A DNA stretch of 64,000 bases, taken from the NCBI GenBank assembly GCA_000196815.1, contig FP929003.1, positions 3,495,501 to 3,559,500 of the forward strand, in the 5' to 3' direction. The position numbers and the translations under genes are program-made. Positions 1-9,597 of this stretch are shown piece by piece. The first letter of the stretch is position 1. Each line of letters opens with the position of its first letter. The notes beneath the pieces were generated by a model. The model worked only from the letters and a program-made list of their open reading frames with translations, did not search any database and was not told the origin of the DNA. The DNA is from Nitrospira defluvii (GTDB lineage: Bacteria; Nitrospirota; Nitrospiria; Nitrospirales; Nitrospiraceae).

Positions 1-2
1 TC

Positions 3-1544
3 GAGCGCTTGATTCCCGTCGAATATCAGACCCCGCAAGGTTTCAATTACAGTCTTCTGCTGGATCAAGTCACCGCCACGGACGAGCAGGGCACTCCGCT
101 CACATTCGAAAGCAACCGAAAGCGGCATTACCGGAACGTCCGGATCTGGATTCCCGGCGCGACCGATGCGACCCGTACGTTCGTCTTGAAATATCGTGTG
201 AGAAACGGGCTGAAATTTTTCTCGCATCACGACGAACTCTACTGGAACGTCACCGGCGACGAATGGGACGTGCCGATAGAACAGGCTTCCGTACGAATCA
301 TCCTGCCGCCGCAGACGACGGGTATCCGTGCCCAGGCCTTCACAGGCGCCTACGGGGCACGCGAGTCGGCAGCGACGGTAGAGATCGTCGGGGCCGGCGT
401 GGAGATGACCATGACACGCGCCCTCGGTTTTCGCGAGGGCCTCACCGCCGTCGTCGGCTGGGACAAGGGCCTCGTCGCCGCTCCGACCGCACTGGATCGG
501 ACACACACGTTCCTCGTGAGCAACTGGGCACTGGGGATTCCCCTGCTCGTCTTCATCGTCATGTATCGCCTATGGGCCACGCGAGGCAGGGATCCGCGGC
601 TCCGGCCCATTACAGTGCTCTACGAACCACCGGATCGACTGACCCCGGCCGAAGCCGGCACACTCGTGGACGAGAGTCCCGATACTCGCGACCTCACTGC
701 TACCGTCGTCGATCTTGCCGTGCGGGGATACCTCCGGATTGTGGAAGAAAAGGCCGAGCACTTGTTCGGCCTCTGGTCAAGCACCGACTATCGCTTTCAT
801 CGCACCAAGCCCGCCCTGGAGTGGGCCACCTTACCGGCCTGCGAACGGCTCCTGCTGGAAGCCTTGTTCAAAGACAGCAGCACCGATGACGTCTCGCTGA
901 GCTCGCTCGAAAATCGCTTCTACAAATCCCTCCCCCCTATTCAGGACGCGATCTTCGAATCGCTCCTACGACGGAAGTACTATGCCCAACGTCCCGATCG
1001 GGTGAAGCAGGGGTATCTGGTCGGGGGAATCGTGCTGGGCATGCTGCTGACGTTTGCCCTCTCCGCGCTGGCCACTCGATCGGGCATGGCGCCCCTGACG
1101 TTCGTCTGGGCCGGGATCCTCTCCGGCCTGATCGTAGTCGGGTTCGGACGCATCATGCCGGCGCGCACGCGGCACGGGAGCAGGGCCCTGGAAGGCGTCT
1201 TGGGATTCGAGGAGTTTCTCACCCGCGTGGAAGCCGACCGTTTCGATCGAGTCATCAAGACCCCGGAGCTGTTTGAAAAATTTCTTCCCTATGCGATGGC
1301 GCTCGGAGTGGAGAAGAATTGGGCACGGGCGTTCGAATCCATCGTGACGAACTCGCCTGCCTGGTACCAGGGAGCCGAGATGGCGCAGTTCAACACCAGC
1401 GGCTTTACCAACCGCATGGGCGACATGGCCGCGCGCACCGGCGCCACCATGACCTCGGCCCCGCGCAGTTCAGGCGGGTCGGGATTCAGCAGGGGCGGAT
1501 CGTCTGGCGGCGGGTTCGGCGGCGGCGGTGGACGGGGATTCTGA
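3..1544 (+). CDS. DUF2207 domain membrane protein (5' end outside window)
   Basis: The frame is open to the left edge of the window, so the true start lies upstream and the first TTG at 9 is probably internal. The N-terminal part (about residues 1-150) is a beta-rich extracytoplasmic region of the DUF2207/YciQ type. A hydrophobic segment follows near residue 175, then a cytoplasmic-looking region, then two more hydrophobic stretches near 340-380. The tail is Gly/Ser-rich (GGFGGGGGRGF), as is common in this family and its TPM-domain relatives. Function is unknown; family members are predicted inner-membrane proteins. It is convergent with the next gene, with stops 36 bp apart. Family assignment is fairly sure, role is not. 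Confidence 0.75.
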   Translation, partial: ERLIPVEYQTPQGFNYSLLLDQVTATDEQGTPLTFESNRKRHYRNVRIWIPGATDATRTFVLKYRVRNGLKFFSHHDELYWNVTGDEWDVPIEQASVRIILPPQTTGIRAQAFTGAYGARESAATVEIVGAGVEMTMTRALGFREGLTAVVGWDKGLVAAPTALDRTHTFLVSNWALGIPLLVFIVMYRLWATRGRDPRLRPITVLYEPPDRLTPAEAGTLVDESPDTRDLTATVVDLAVRGYLRIVEEKAEHLFGLWSSTDYRFHRTKPALEWATLPACERLLLEALFKDSSTDDVSLSSLENRFYKSLPPIQDAIFESLLRRKYYAQRPDRVKQGYLVGGIVLGMLLTFALSALATRSGMAPLTFVWAGILSGLIVVGFGRIMPARTRHGSRALEGVLGFEEFLTRVEADRFDRVIKTPELFEKFLPYAMALGVEKNWARAFESIVTNSPAWYQGAEMAQFNTSGFTNRMGDMAARTGATMTSAPRSSGGSGFSRGGSSGGGFGGGGGRGF

Positions 1545-1579
1545 ACGCAAAAGACTCACCTGAATGGCAGACGAGCGAG

Positions 1580-4500
1580 TTACGGGCGTAGCGGCTTCTG
1601 CACGACGGCGAGCTCGGTGCCGGGCGGAAATGCCGAACCCAATTGAATCTTCCGCGCGGGTCCACGGAGTGTCACTCGCATCTTCTGCCCGTCCCATTGC
1701 CACGTGATGGAGCCGCCGGGAAGGGCGAGATTGGACACCGCCATCGGTTGTGACAGCCAGGCCGGAGTAATGCCGGCGCCGAGCACCACCGTGGGCTCCG
1801 CCGCCGCCTCATCGAGATAGGCCAACATGTCCTGTTGCAATAACAGCAGCAAGGCCGCCGTCTCATAGTCCGGTGAGACGGCGGTTTCATTGTGCCACCC
1901 CCGCGCATATTGCCAGCCATCCGCCACTTCATCCTGCGTCGGCCGCGGCGCATCCCAAGTATACAGGCCCGGCGAGGCCTGGTGACTCCAGAGCTGATGA
2001 AGCGTCGCCCAGACTGTTTCCGGTCGTCCAAGCCGCAATGCTCGATGTGCCTGAGTCAGTTGGGTTGCCGCCGTCCCCGACGGCGCAGGGGGACGATACG
2101 TCGTCATCGGTTGTCCCAACTGGGTGCGGCGGGTGGCAGACCCGGCCAATGCACGAATACTGACAAGGGACGTGACACTATCCGGCGACCCGTTTGGAAA
2201 CTGGCGCTGCCAACTCTCTTCCAACCCATGGGCATGCTGTCGCCAACGGGCCGCCTGTTGACGTTTCCCCAGTCGCTCGGCGAAGTCAGCGGCAGCGAGC
2301 AATCCGCGATAATTGACGGCATTCACATAGAAGAGCGGCCAGTCCTCTCCGACGCGGCCGACGATCAGGCCGTCACGCGCCGGTTGGGCCAACAGCGCCG
2401 TCCTGGTCTGCCGACTGTGATTGAAGTCGTGGGGCGAAGGTATCCAGAACGATTCGACAAGCGGAGCCCTGGCCGTCAACATACCTTCGATCCGTTGGGC
2501 TTTCCGGAGGATATGCGGCCAGAGCCACTGATCGTGGACCGGATCGGCGATATACGCAGCCGACTCGACCAACGCCCAGATGGCCAGCCCAGGGGCATCG
2601 GCTTCGGGACCGGAGCCGCCGGCAAAATCATGCGACGCTAAAAATTGCGACAGGACCCGGCTCACCTGAGGATCGCCGGCCCGCGCGAGAGCGGCCGTAA
2701 TGTATGCCCCCTGCCGATGCCAGGCGCGGTAATAAAACGTGGGATCACCCGGCCGGGTTTCATCGTCCACGAGACTCATCATGAGATGCGTGATTTGCGC
2801 GTCCATGGAGGCCTGCAGGCGCGGCTCGGGAAGCGCGAGACGAGCCCGCTTCGAGGGTTGTGTGTAGTGAGTCTGGATTTCGAAGGGCGGCTGCAAGTCG
2901 GCAAGCACCACACGAACTTCGTCGTCCTTCCCCGTTGAGGCCGACGCAAACTTCATTCGCGCATAGCCCCATCCCGACTCACCGCTCCAGGACCGGGCCG
3001 ATGACTGCGCGGTCATCCAATCGGGCGTATTCTCGTCCCCCAGGGTGATCGATCCGGGAGCAGGCGTCGCATTCACGGCCCAACGGTGGTTGATCCCGAT
3101 CTGTTTCCCGTCCCAATCCAACGCGGTCACGGGTCCTCCGGCCGGGCCCACGCTTCGAATGAGAATCGCGGGAACATGGTTCGTATAGTTTTTGAACCGC
3201 AGCTCCCAATGCGTGGCGTCCACACGCGACCAGGTCGCCTGATAGTAGGGTGTCTTCGTGACAATGGCCGGAATGTTCGGATGCGTAGAGGGCGCGAACC
3301 GCTGCTGGATATCGCTGAGTGGCACCGCCTGGCTGGTGACGACCGGAAACCCGTCGGCATCGCAGAGCCAGATTGAGACGCCGAAACTCGGAACATGCGG
3401 ACTGAAATCCCCGCCCGGCTCGTGATAGGCCGTGCCGCCCTCGGGAGTTCCAGGCAGCGCCAGCGGCACATGCCCCACCGAGCGGGGCCAGGGTCGATCC
3501 GGATCCTGCTGCATCATCGTCGTCATGAGCTCACGCTGCGGCGTGAACTGCGTCGCCGAACGCGTCGCCTCATGAAACTGATGCCAGTTGTTCAGCCCGG
3601 CACAAAGCGCGAGCAACGCAGCCAGGGGGACAACTACCCGGCGACCTGGACTGATAGCCCCCAGGGCGGCAACGGCGAGGAGGAGCGGAAGAAAGTTCAG
3701 ACTGTAGACGAAGGTTTCTTCTCCGTAGAGGAGGTGCAGTAGCGTCTCAAACCCCAGCAGGCCGGCCAGGACGAGACGAAATCGAAGATGGTGATCGAGG
3801 GTGACCAGCCGCCAGAGTCCATTCAACAGCAAGGCCGACCAGAGTCCGACGGCCAGCAGCCCCAGCGGACCGGCCGATCCCGGGCGGGAAAACTGAAACG
3901 ACAGACGTTCGGACAGGCGAAACGAATCGGATTTCGCCTGAGTGTATGCATCGTCCTTCATGAACCGGACATCCGGGGCAACCACCGTGTGGAAGATGAG
4001 GGATGACAGGACGTTGGCGAATCCCCCGGATTGGGGATGATTGATGAACTCCGCCTCTTCGCGATGGCCGATAAAAAATTCGGCCGTGGGAAAGATGAAC
4101 TTCTGCACGCCCCAGAGCAGGACCACCACACACAACGCATTGACGGAGAGTTGCACCGCCTGCTTCCAGGGCCATCGAATCAGCGTCACCAGCAGACCCG
4201 CCATCCAGTTCGTCACGGTAAAGCTGAGCGTCAGCGCACTCGCGATCACATAGGCCGTAGCCCCGAACGGCCGTTGCTCGGCGAACAACAGCAGCACGAG
4301 GGCCAGCATGATCGAGAGCGATCCCCAGGAATAGGAGTTGGGCACCGGAAGCCAGAACAGGGCCGAGGCACTGCAGAGCCCGAGCAGCGTGAAGACCGAA
4401 GCATCCAATCTCCAGCAGCCGAGTAAGCGAAACAGCAGGTACAATGTCCCGGCCCACATACCGCCCACCACGCCGGTGATGAGCAATACCGCGCGAAGCG

Positions 4501-4873
4501 GGCTGGTGGTCAACGCATGCTTCGCAATGTAGACCGGAATGAAGGTGAACAACGAAAACAGCGGATGCACAGACGTCCGATAGTGGTCATCGTGCACCCG
4601 GCTCATGTTCGAGATTTCGCGCAGCGTGTCGGCCTCGAACCAGAAGTCCATCGACTGAAACAGGAACGAGGGCATGGATCGCGCAATCAGCAGGCACAGG
4701 ATCGCCACGGACAGTGCGAGCAACCCGGCAAAGACCCAATCCGTCCGGTCCATCCTGATCGGATGGGGTGGTGACTTGAACGAGAGCGTCGGAAACCCCG
4801 GGCTCTCCGCTTGAGCGAGAGGCTCGCGGCGAGGTAGCAACTGAAGCGAGCGGCTGGTTCTGACTGAACCCAT
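1580..4873 (-). CDS. large multi-pass membrane protein with glycosidase-like C-terminal half
   Basis: About 1097 residues. The first ~430 residues contain roughly ten hydrophobic segments, in the manner of integral-membrane glycosyltransferases (PMT/GT-C fold), with acidic residues in the first loop after the first membrane segment. The middle (~450-680) looks like beta-rich periplasmic domains. The C-terminal ~400 residues look helical, with repeated Trp/Ala/His patterns resembling six-hairpin glycosidase (alpha,alpha-toroid) folds. The ATG at 4873 was chosen because it has AGGA upstream; the frame continues to a TTG at 4957 with no ribosome site, and an ATG at 4753 lies just before the first membrane segment. 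No close family recognised. A role in cell-surface glycan synthesis or trimming is inference only. Confidence 0.7.
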   Translation of the reverse strand: MGSVRTSRSLQLLPRREPLAQAESPGFPTLSFKSPPHPIRMDRTDWVFAGLLALSVAILCLLIARSMPSFLFQSMDFWFEADTLREISNMSRVHDDHYRTSVHPLFSLFTFIPVYIAKHALTTSPLRAVLLITGVVGGMWAGTLYLLFRLLGCWRLDASVFTLLGLCSASALFWLPVPNSYSWGSLSIMLALVLLLFAEQRPFGATAYVIASALTLSFTVTNWMAGLLVTLIRWPWKQAVQLSVNALCVVVLLWGVQKFIFPTAEFFIGHREEAEFINHPQSGGFANVLSSLIFHTVVAPDVRFMKDDAYTQAKSDSFRLSERLSFQFSRPGSAGPLGLLAVGLWSALLLNGLWRLVTLDHHLRFRLVLAGLLGFETLLHLLYGEETFVYSLNFLPLLLAVAALGAISPGRRVVVPLAALLALCAGLNNWHQFHEATRSATQFTPQRELMTTMMQQDPDRPWPRSVGHVPLALPGTPEGGTAYHEPGGDFSPHVPSFGVSIWLCDADGFPVVTSQAVPLSDIQQRFAPSTHPNIPAIVTKTPYYQATWSRVDATHWELRFKNYTNHVPAILIRSVGPAGGPVTALDWDGKQIGINHRWAVNATPAPGSITLGDENTPDWMTAQSSARSWSGESGWGYARMKFASASTGKDDEVRVVLADLQPPFEIQTHYTQPSKRARLALPEPRLQASMDAQITHLMMSLVDDETRPGDPTFYYRAWHRQGAYITAALARAGDPQVSRVLSQFLASHDFAGGSGPEADAPGLAIWALVESAAYIADPVHDQWLWPHILRKAQRIEGMLTARAPLVESFWIPSPHDFNHSRQTRTALLAQPARDGLIVGRVGEDWPLFYVNAVNYRGLLAAADFAERLGKRQQAARWRQHAHGLEESWQRQFPNGSPDSVTSLVSIRALAGSATRRTQLGQPMTTYRPPAPSGTAATQLTQAHRALRLGRPETVWATLHQLWSHQASPGLYTWDAPRPTQDEVADGWQYARGWHNETAVSPDYETAALLLLLQQDMLAYLDEAAAEPTVVLGAGITPAWLSQPMAVSNLALPGGSITWQWDGQKMRVTLRGPARKIQLGSAFPPGTELAVVQKPLRP

Positions 4874-5385
4874 ACTGCGGAGCATCCTGCTAAACAATAA
4901 TTCGTGACGCGGCTCGATGACGCGCCAGGTTCGGGTGATTTCAAGGGAACGGATCAAGCCCGACTGGGGGCCTGCAGCGAGGAGAGGAAGCTCAGTTGGG
5001 GAAGAACGACGAGCTTCCTGTCAGGTGCGCACTTCATTATTCCTAACAGACCGAACCGGTGAGATCAACCCTCGGCCTCTAAAGAACTCAGCCCCTCCCA
5101 GGAATTCCCATGCCCGCAAGTGCGCGCTGTTGCCTCCCTGCGACACTGTGTCACATTCGAACAGGCGAGCCGGCGAATCGGGACACGAATGCAGCGAATC
5201 TGTAGGTTGTGGCTATTGGTAAAACGAACAGTGAGAGGAAACGTTTCCGGCCGGAACAGCTTTTTTTCAGAATCGTGCACCAGGCGGTGCAATGCAGGTG
5301 GTCACATGACAATAAGAATCATGCCCGGACGGGAAGAATGTGGACGCCGGCAGGGAACCATTGCAGAGGGACACTCTTCCGGACA
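4874..5385. other. intergenic stretch without recognised gene
   Basis: About 510 bp upstream of the large membrane protein. Short open frames here have no ribosome sites and no protein-like composition. A small palindrome (TTCCGGCCGGAA) sits near 5247-5258. No convincing promoter or terminator was seen. Confidence 0.4.
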
Positions 5386-5592
5386 TCACCCGACTCGCCA
5401 GGCATTCTGCAGAATGAGCAGGGCCAGGCAGAACAGCAAGACCGCCAGTGCACCGAGAACCGACACCGCAATGGAAAAGGCCCCGTAGCGCCTGAAGCGT
5501 TCACGGCGCATGTGGGGGAACCGCATCAGACAATACGTCGTCACCGCCGCTCCCAGACCGACGATCGCGATTAAGACCTGCGCAACATCCAT
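5386..5592 (-). CDS. small two-span membrane protein
   Basis: Predicted 68 residues. There are two hydrophobic segments, at about residues 5-25 and 42-63, separated by a very basic loop (MRFPHMRRERFRRYG), which predicts a cytoplasmic loop with both ends outside. The ATG at 5592 is preceded by GGA seven bases upstream; a GTG nine bases further up is possible. No homology recognised. The clear two-helix layout and positive-inside pattern make it more likely real than chance. Confidence 0.5.
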   Translation of the reverse strand: MDVAQVLIAIVGLGAAVTTYCLMRFPHMRRERFRRYGAFSIAVSVLGALAVLLFCLALLILQNAWRVG

Positions 5593-5715
5593 TGTTTCCA
5601 CTTACGTAGAAGGCCAACAAAACCCTACGCGCGAATCGGAAACGCGTCAAGAAACGGAAGAAAAATGCGCGGGGTGCGTTCTTGGCGGAGGCGCATGCTG
5701 CGGATCGAGAAGGGA

Positions 5716-6270
5716 TCAGTGCCCCTCTTTGACGACAATGTGAGTGGGAATACCGTCCAGACTCAGTTGATTCTTTTCTTCCCGGTACCGCCTCAATCCC
5801 TCCTCACCTTTCTTCCCGGCCCAGGCGCTGAGCAATTCCCGGTCGCCGAGGTACGACAAATAGGGCACGGCCATGCCGCAGGACGTTTGCACGAGGTCGA
5901 GGGTCACATCGAAAATCTGACGGGCACCGGGTATCGGCGGGAACAGGCGGAGCAAATCCTGCCACTCGGAGTCGCCCTTGTGCAGCACCTTCGCCCTGCC
6001 ATAGAGGCGCAGGATCAGCGGCTGACCCTCGAAGGCGCAGAACATGATCGTCATACGCGGGTCATACTGTACATGGGCCGAGGATTCGTTACCGCTCCCG
6101 GTAACGTTGAGCCATACCACGCGAGCGGGGCCGAGTACCCGCAACGAATCCATGCCTTTCGGCGACACATTTACCCGGCTCTCAGCCGTGGCCGTCCCGA
6201 CAAAAAACAGCTTCTGTGTGGTCATGAATTCGATATGGGCCTGTGAAAGTTCCTTGTATCGTTGAGCCAC
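5716..6270 (-). CDS. pyridoxamine 5'-phosphate oxidase-like flavin-binding protein
   Basis: 184 residues starting at GTG (6268-6270) with an excellent GAGGAGG site seven bases upstream. The upstream part of the longer frame has no protein-like character. The sequence follows the split-barrel PPOX pattern: an N-terminal helix, then a strand with FFVGTA, NVSPKGMDSLRV, VVWLNVTGSGNES and MTIMFCAFEGQP. Family members bind FMN or F420/heme and act in cytoplasmic redox chemistry. The exact substrate cannot be read from sequence. It is transcribed in the same direction as the upstream DUF5069 gene, about 60 bp away, possibly as one unit. Confidence 0.8.
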   Translation of the reverse strand: MAQRYKELSQAHIEFMTTQKLFFVGTATAESRVNVSPKGMDSLRVLGPARVVWLNVTGSGNESSAHVQYDPRMTIMFCAFEGQPLILRLYGRAKVLHKGDSEWQDLLRLFPPIPGARQIFDVTLDLVQTSCGMAVPYLSYLGDRELLSAWAGKKGEEGLRRYREEKNQLSLDGIPTHIVVKEGH

Positions 6271-6329
6271 CGTTATCCTCCTCCCTCGTCCTCGCGGGAC
6301 CGAAATCATCGCCCCGAAGGGGCGTACGC

Positions 6330-6818
6330 TCAGAAGCGTCGTTTCTCGACATCTGCAGCGCCACCCGGTGCGGGGACCGCAAGCCGGCCCTCGTCCATAT
6401 CGATGAGATCGAGCAAGCTTACGAGGGCACAATCAATTCGGGCTGCCACTTCAGGCACGGTCGCTTGCAGGTACAGAAGGACACGGCCGGCCGGCCGATA
6501 GCCCTCAACTTCTGCGGCCCACCGCTGTTTCTCTTCGGCGGAATGTCGTGTGGCATGATGCGCAACCCATTGCGCCACCGGTTCATCCGTCTCGCAGGAG
6601 AGAATGACCGCCCGTAAGGCCTCCCCTTCCAACCCGGTAAAGGCAAGGAAGCGCCCATCGAGCGTGCCCCCGCGATGCAACAGATTCCTCTGGTATGCCG
6701 CCGGAAGCTCGCCTCGTGCCTGTGCGCGCACCTTGTCGATTAATCGCGGGAGGATGATGTACCCATCCAACGTCTCCCGCGGGGAGCGCAGCGCAACGAG
6801 TGGATTGAACCCCGTCAT
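6330..6818 (-). CDS. DUF5069 domain protein
   Basis: 162 residues. The ATG at 6818 has GGAGG nine bases upstream; the longer frame to 7247 runs into the divergent acetyltransferase and is not coding. The start region (SPRETLDGYIILPRLIDKVR) and the later YDxxLL-like stretch (AYQRNLLHRG) are typical of DUF5069, a small cytoplasmic family of unknown function. It lies divergent from the acetyltransferase and about 60 bp upstream of the PPOX-like gene. Confidence 0.75.
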   Translation of the reverse strand: MTGFNPLVALRSPRETLDGYIILPRLIDKVRAQARGELPAAYQRNLLHRGGTLDGRFLAFTGLEGEALRAVILSCETDEPVAQWVAHHATRHSAEEKQRWAAEVEGYRPAGRVLLYLQATVPEVAARIDCALVSLLDLIDMDEGRLAVPAPGGAADVEKRRF

Positions 6819-7013
6819 GATCACTTGCCTCCGACCGTTTCGACCTGTCGATATCTCGAAAGCAAGACCGAAACATTTCTCTTGCCTGTTCCGACGATCA
6901 GGATTCTGGCGGGGGTGGAGAGGCGCTGTCAATCGACAGGCTTTCATGACGTCCACCACGGTCCACGCCGGGCGCGGCAGTTGTTTTAGGCTGGATACTA
7001 TGCTGTGATCAGC

Positions 7014-7571
7014 ATGATGAATGCCTTTCCCACGCTCCGCACTGAACGACTGATTTTCCGGCAATTCCAGGCCTTCGATGCCGATACCGTGCAGCGCCTG
7101 GCAGGGCTGAAAGAAGTCGCCGCAGGCACGTTGCTCCCCCACCCCTACGACCTCGAAGCGGCCACACAATGGATCGCTCAGCAACAGGAGAGTTTCGCCG
7201 CGGGCAACGCCATCACGTTCGCCATCGTCCTCGCTGAAGAGGAACAACTCATCGGTTCAATCGGGATGGAAATCGCCCGCGAGCACGAACTGGCGCGCCT
7301 CAGTTATTGGCTCGGCACCGCCTACTGGAACCGGGGCTACTGCACCGAAGCCGTACAAGCAGTTCTCGACTACGGCTTCACCCGCCTGTCACTCCATCGC
7401 ATCTACGCCCCGCACTTCCACAACAACCCGGCCTCAGGGCGTGTCCTACGAAAAGTCGGGATGACCTGCGAAGGCCGCATGCGCGAGCATTACATCCGCT
7501 TCGGCCAATTTGTGGATGTGGAGATCTATGGAATATTGAGAGAGGAGTTTCTGAATGATAGTGTTCTCTAA
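7014..7571 (+). CDS. GNAT-family N-acetyltransferase (RimJ/RimL type)
   Basis: 185 residues. It starts LRTERLIFRQF, the usual opening of the RimJ/RimL group. The acetyl-CoA binding region is near LSYWLGTAYWNRGYCTEA (about residues 100-117), followed by the late motif NNPASGRVLRKVGMTCEG. The reaction is acetyl transfer from acetyl-CoA to an amino group (ribosomal protein N-terminus, amino acid or small amine). Several ATGs cluster at 7014-7020 with no strong ribosome site, so the start is uncertain by one or two codons. Its 3' end overlaps the next gene by 17 bp, suggesting coupled translation. Confidence 0.85.
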   Translation: MMNAFPTLRTERLIFRQFQAFDADTVQRLAGLKEVAAGTLLPHPYDLEAATQWIAQQQESFAAGNAITFAIVLAEEEQLIGSIGMEIAREHELARLSYWLGTAYWNRGYCTEAVQAVLDYGFTRLSLHRIYAPHFHNNPASGRVLRKVGMTCEGRMREHYIRFGQFVDVEIYGILREEFLNDSVL

Positions 7572-8397
7572 CGGGAAGCAGTCGCACGTGCTCACGAACG
7601 ACTTCCCGCACAACGTGAACAGGCGCTCTGCCGACCGGGCATCGATCCTCGTTCTATTCTGTGTCATAGCCATGATGTTCAACGCTCTGTCCTCCGTCGC
7701 AGAAGCCGCGCATCCTGAGCATCCCTTCTCCCTGGAATTCGAAACCGGGGCCGTATGGCAATCGCGCAATCAGATTCAGATTCCCGACAGCAGCGCCGGG
7801 ACGAGGTTCGCGCTGACCGATCTCCAAGGCCATGGTCCGGAGGCACAGCGCCGCGTCGAGTTGACCTGGAACATGGCGCATCGGCATTCACTCCGCTTCG
7901 TGTACGCCCCGCTCGGATTTTCCGGGACCGGGACGTTCGGACAGCCGGTGCGCTTCGCCGGCGGCACGTTTACCCCCGGCAGCCCGATAGATTCCGAGTA
8001 CAAGTTCGATTCCTACCGTCTTACCTATCGATACCTTCTCCACGAATCTGAACGCTGGCGCTGGCGCATCGGCGCCACAGCCTTTATTCGCGATGCGCGC
8101 GTGGAACTCCGCCAGCAGGGCGTGCTCGCCTCCGACAGCAATGTGGGATTCGTGCCCCTGCTGAGCAGCAGCCTGGAATACGACATCGCCTCGCGCTGGA
8201 CGGCGCTCCTGGACTTCGATGGTCTCGTCAGCACGCAGGGTCGTGCCATCGATGCGGCAGTGAAAGTTCGGTATGACCTCACCGACCACTGGTTCATGAC
8301 CGCGGGGTACCGTGTGTTCGAAGGTGGAGTGGATAACGACCGGTATGCCTTCGGTTGGTACAACTTCGCCCTAGTCTCACTGGGCCTTCGATTCTAA
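7555..8397 (+). CDS. predicted outer-membrane beta-barrel protein
   Basis: 280 residues with a long n-region and a hydrophobic signal segment (about 30-50, ending in SSVAEAA). The rest is alternating amphipathic strands (for example FSLEFETGAVWQ, HSLRFVYAPLGF, HWFMTAGYRVFEGG), and the last residue is Phe, the classic signature for outer-membrane insertion by BAM. Function is unknown; structural or porin-like roles and lipid A-modifying barrels are alternatives. The final TTC-TAA lies inside the 211-bp repeat that starts at 8392, so the repeat edge supplies the stop codon. Confidence 0.7.
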   Translation: MIVFSNGKQSHVLTNDFPHNVNRRSADRASILVLFCVIAMMFNALSSVAEAAHPEHPFSLEFETGAVWQSRNQIQIPDSSAGTRFALTDLQGHGPEAQRRVELTWNMAHRHSLRFVYAPLGFSGTGTFGQPVRFAGGTFTPGSPIDSEYKFDSYRLTYRYLLHESERWRWRIGATAFIRDARVELRQQGVLASDSNVGFVPLLSSSLEYDIASRWTALLDFDGLVSTQGRAIDAAVKVRYDLTDHWFMTAGYRVFEGGVDNDRYAFGWYNFALVSLGLRF

Positions 8398-8602
8398 CAG
8401 GTTGCGGAAAAACTCATTTTGAGTCCCAAAGCCACCACAGATACGCGGTGTGGGACGACGTTGAACAGCCTCGCAGGATGCGCAAAAAGGCCGTCCAGCA
8501 AGGCCGCAGCGAGCACAGGGGCGAATCGTACTCTTGCGGTACGGTGAGCCGCTGAGCGATGCGAGAACGCCGCTGGCGGACTTTTTCCGCATCCTGCTAA
8601 GC
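8392..8602 (+). repeat. 211-bp repeat, copy A (identical inverted copy at 33697-33907)
   Basis: Direct base-by-base comparison shows this stretch equals the reverse complement of 33697-33907 over all 211 bases. It begins in the last Phe codon of the barrel gene. Inside is a palindromic core (8475-8595) with inverted ends AGGATGCGCAAAAAGGCC and GGACTTTTTCCGCATCCT. Short open frames through it are not genes. Confidence 0.95.
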
Positions 8603-8734
8603 GGAGCGGGAACCTCAGCCTCCGGCGCCGTTGCCAAATCGTTTCTACCAGCATACCTGCGACAGCCTGCACCGGCGCGAGGAGAGGAGCACCGAGACCT
8701 TGGTTCACGAAGGGGACCAGTCACATACGTTGGG

Positions 8735-8932
8735 CTAGCCCGCATTGTTCACGAGGGGTCGCGACGAAACCGCCGAGACGTCGAGCAAGACGGGCGCGCG
8801 GAACCGCGAGGGAGGGAAGCATACTTGAAACAGGATGTTGACCGATCGAGCGGCGAGCCCGCCCGCCGTCAGGCCTGTCGGAGCGGCGTCTCGGCGGTTG
8901 CAGTAGAAGCCTTCGTGAATAATGCGGGCTAG
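8735..8932. repeat. second small repeat element with 22-bp inverted ends
   Basis: The left end CTAGCCCGCATTGTTCACGA (from 8735) is the near-perfect inverse of the right end TTCGTGAATAATGCGGGCTA (ending at 8932). The size of 198 bp and lack of coding potential resemble a miniature inverted-repeat element or a large hairpin. The right end overlaps the TAG stop of the following minus-strand gene. Related ends occur near 21200 and 28532. Confidence 0.8.
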
Positions 8933-9597
8933 GATTTGGATTGTAGCTGTGCGGCAATGACGAAGGGCTGACCTTGTCTCGTCAACCAGGTTGCATGCCG
9001 ATCGACGCTGCGAGCCAAGACAGTCGCCGTGAACCAGGCTCGTGTCCGATCCTGGCTGACGGCAAAGACGAGGGTACCGGGTCGTTCGGGCGGCGTACCA
9101 AGTGTCGGCCCGGTCGCATCGGACACACAGTGGATCACATAGGGAAGCGCCTGACCTTGCCGAGCAAACAGAGACGATGCGGAGGGCGTTCCGGATCTGT
9201 CACAGACAAATTCTCCCTGCTCCCGGGCGAGTTGAGTCGCTGAACCGGCGAACCCGCTCAACCGTTGCAGCGCGCTGAAGGACGCCCGGCCCACCGGTGT
9301 TCCATGTGGCCAGCGTTCTATATTTGGAAAGACCACAGCAAAGATCATCACCGCCGCTGGCACGAGAACCCACTTCCATCTCCCATTAGCCCGCCACAGT
9401 CGATGGCAGCCGAATAGTCCGATGCAGCCCGCACAGGCGAATATGACTGCGTCGGTAAGGTGCTTCTGACCCTGAACCGAGTACATCAACGGATCATGAG
9501 CTTGAATTTCTCTCAGGACCGATGCCACCCCCACCCCAATGAGTACGAGGGGAACGAGTCCCAGCAGCGCAGAAACGATTCGTCGAACGAGCAGCAT
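8929..9597 (-). CDS. hypothetical membrane protein
   Basis: 222 residues. Hydrophobic segments at about 5-27, 48-65 and 75-92 anchor it in the membrane. The C-terminal ~110 residues are a soluble, probably periplasmic domain with two Cys (near 131 and 153) that could form a disulfide. No family recognised. The stop codon TAG (8929-8931) is formed by the edge of the repeat element at 8735-8932. Confidence 0.6.
   Translation of the reverse strand: MLLVRRIVSALLGLVPLVLIGVGVASVLREIQAHDPLMYSVQGQKHLTDAVIFACAGCIGLFGCHRLWRANGRWKWVLVPAAVMIFAVVFPNIERWPHGTPVGRASFSALQRLSGFAGSATQLAREQGEFVCDRSGTPSASSLFARQGQALPYVIHCVSDATGPTLGTPPERPGTLVFAVSQDRTRAWFTATVLARSVDRHATWLTRQGQPFVIAAQLQSKS

Noticed and set aside
8377-8745. 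Minus-strand frame through copy A repeat, also found at 33509-33916
   Set aside because: The shared 'protein' is only the repeat translated; no start signal and no domain.
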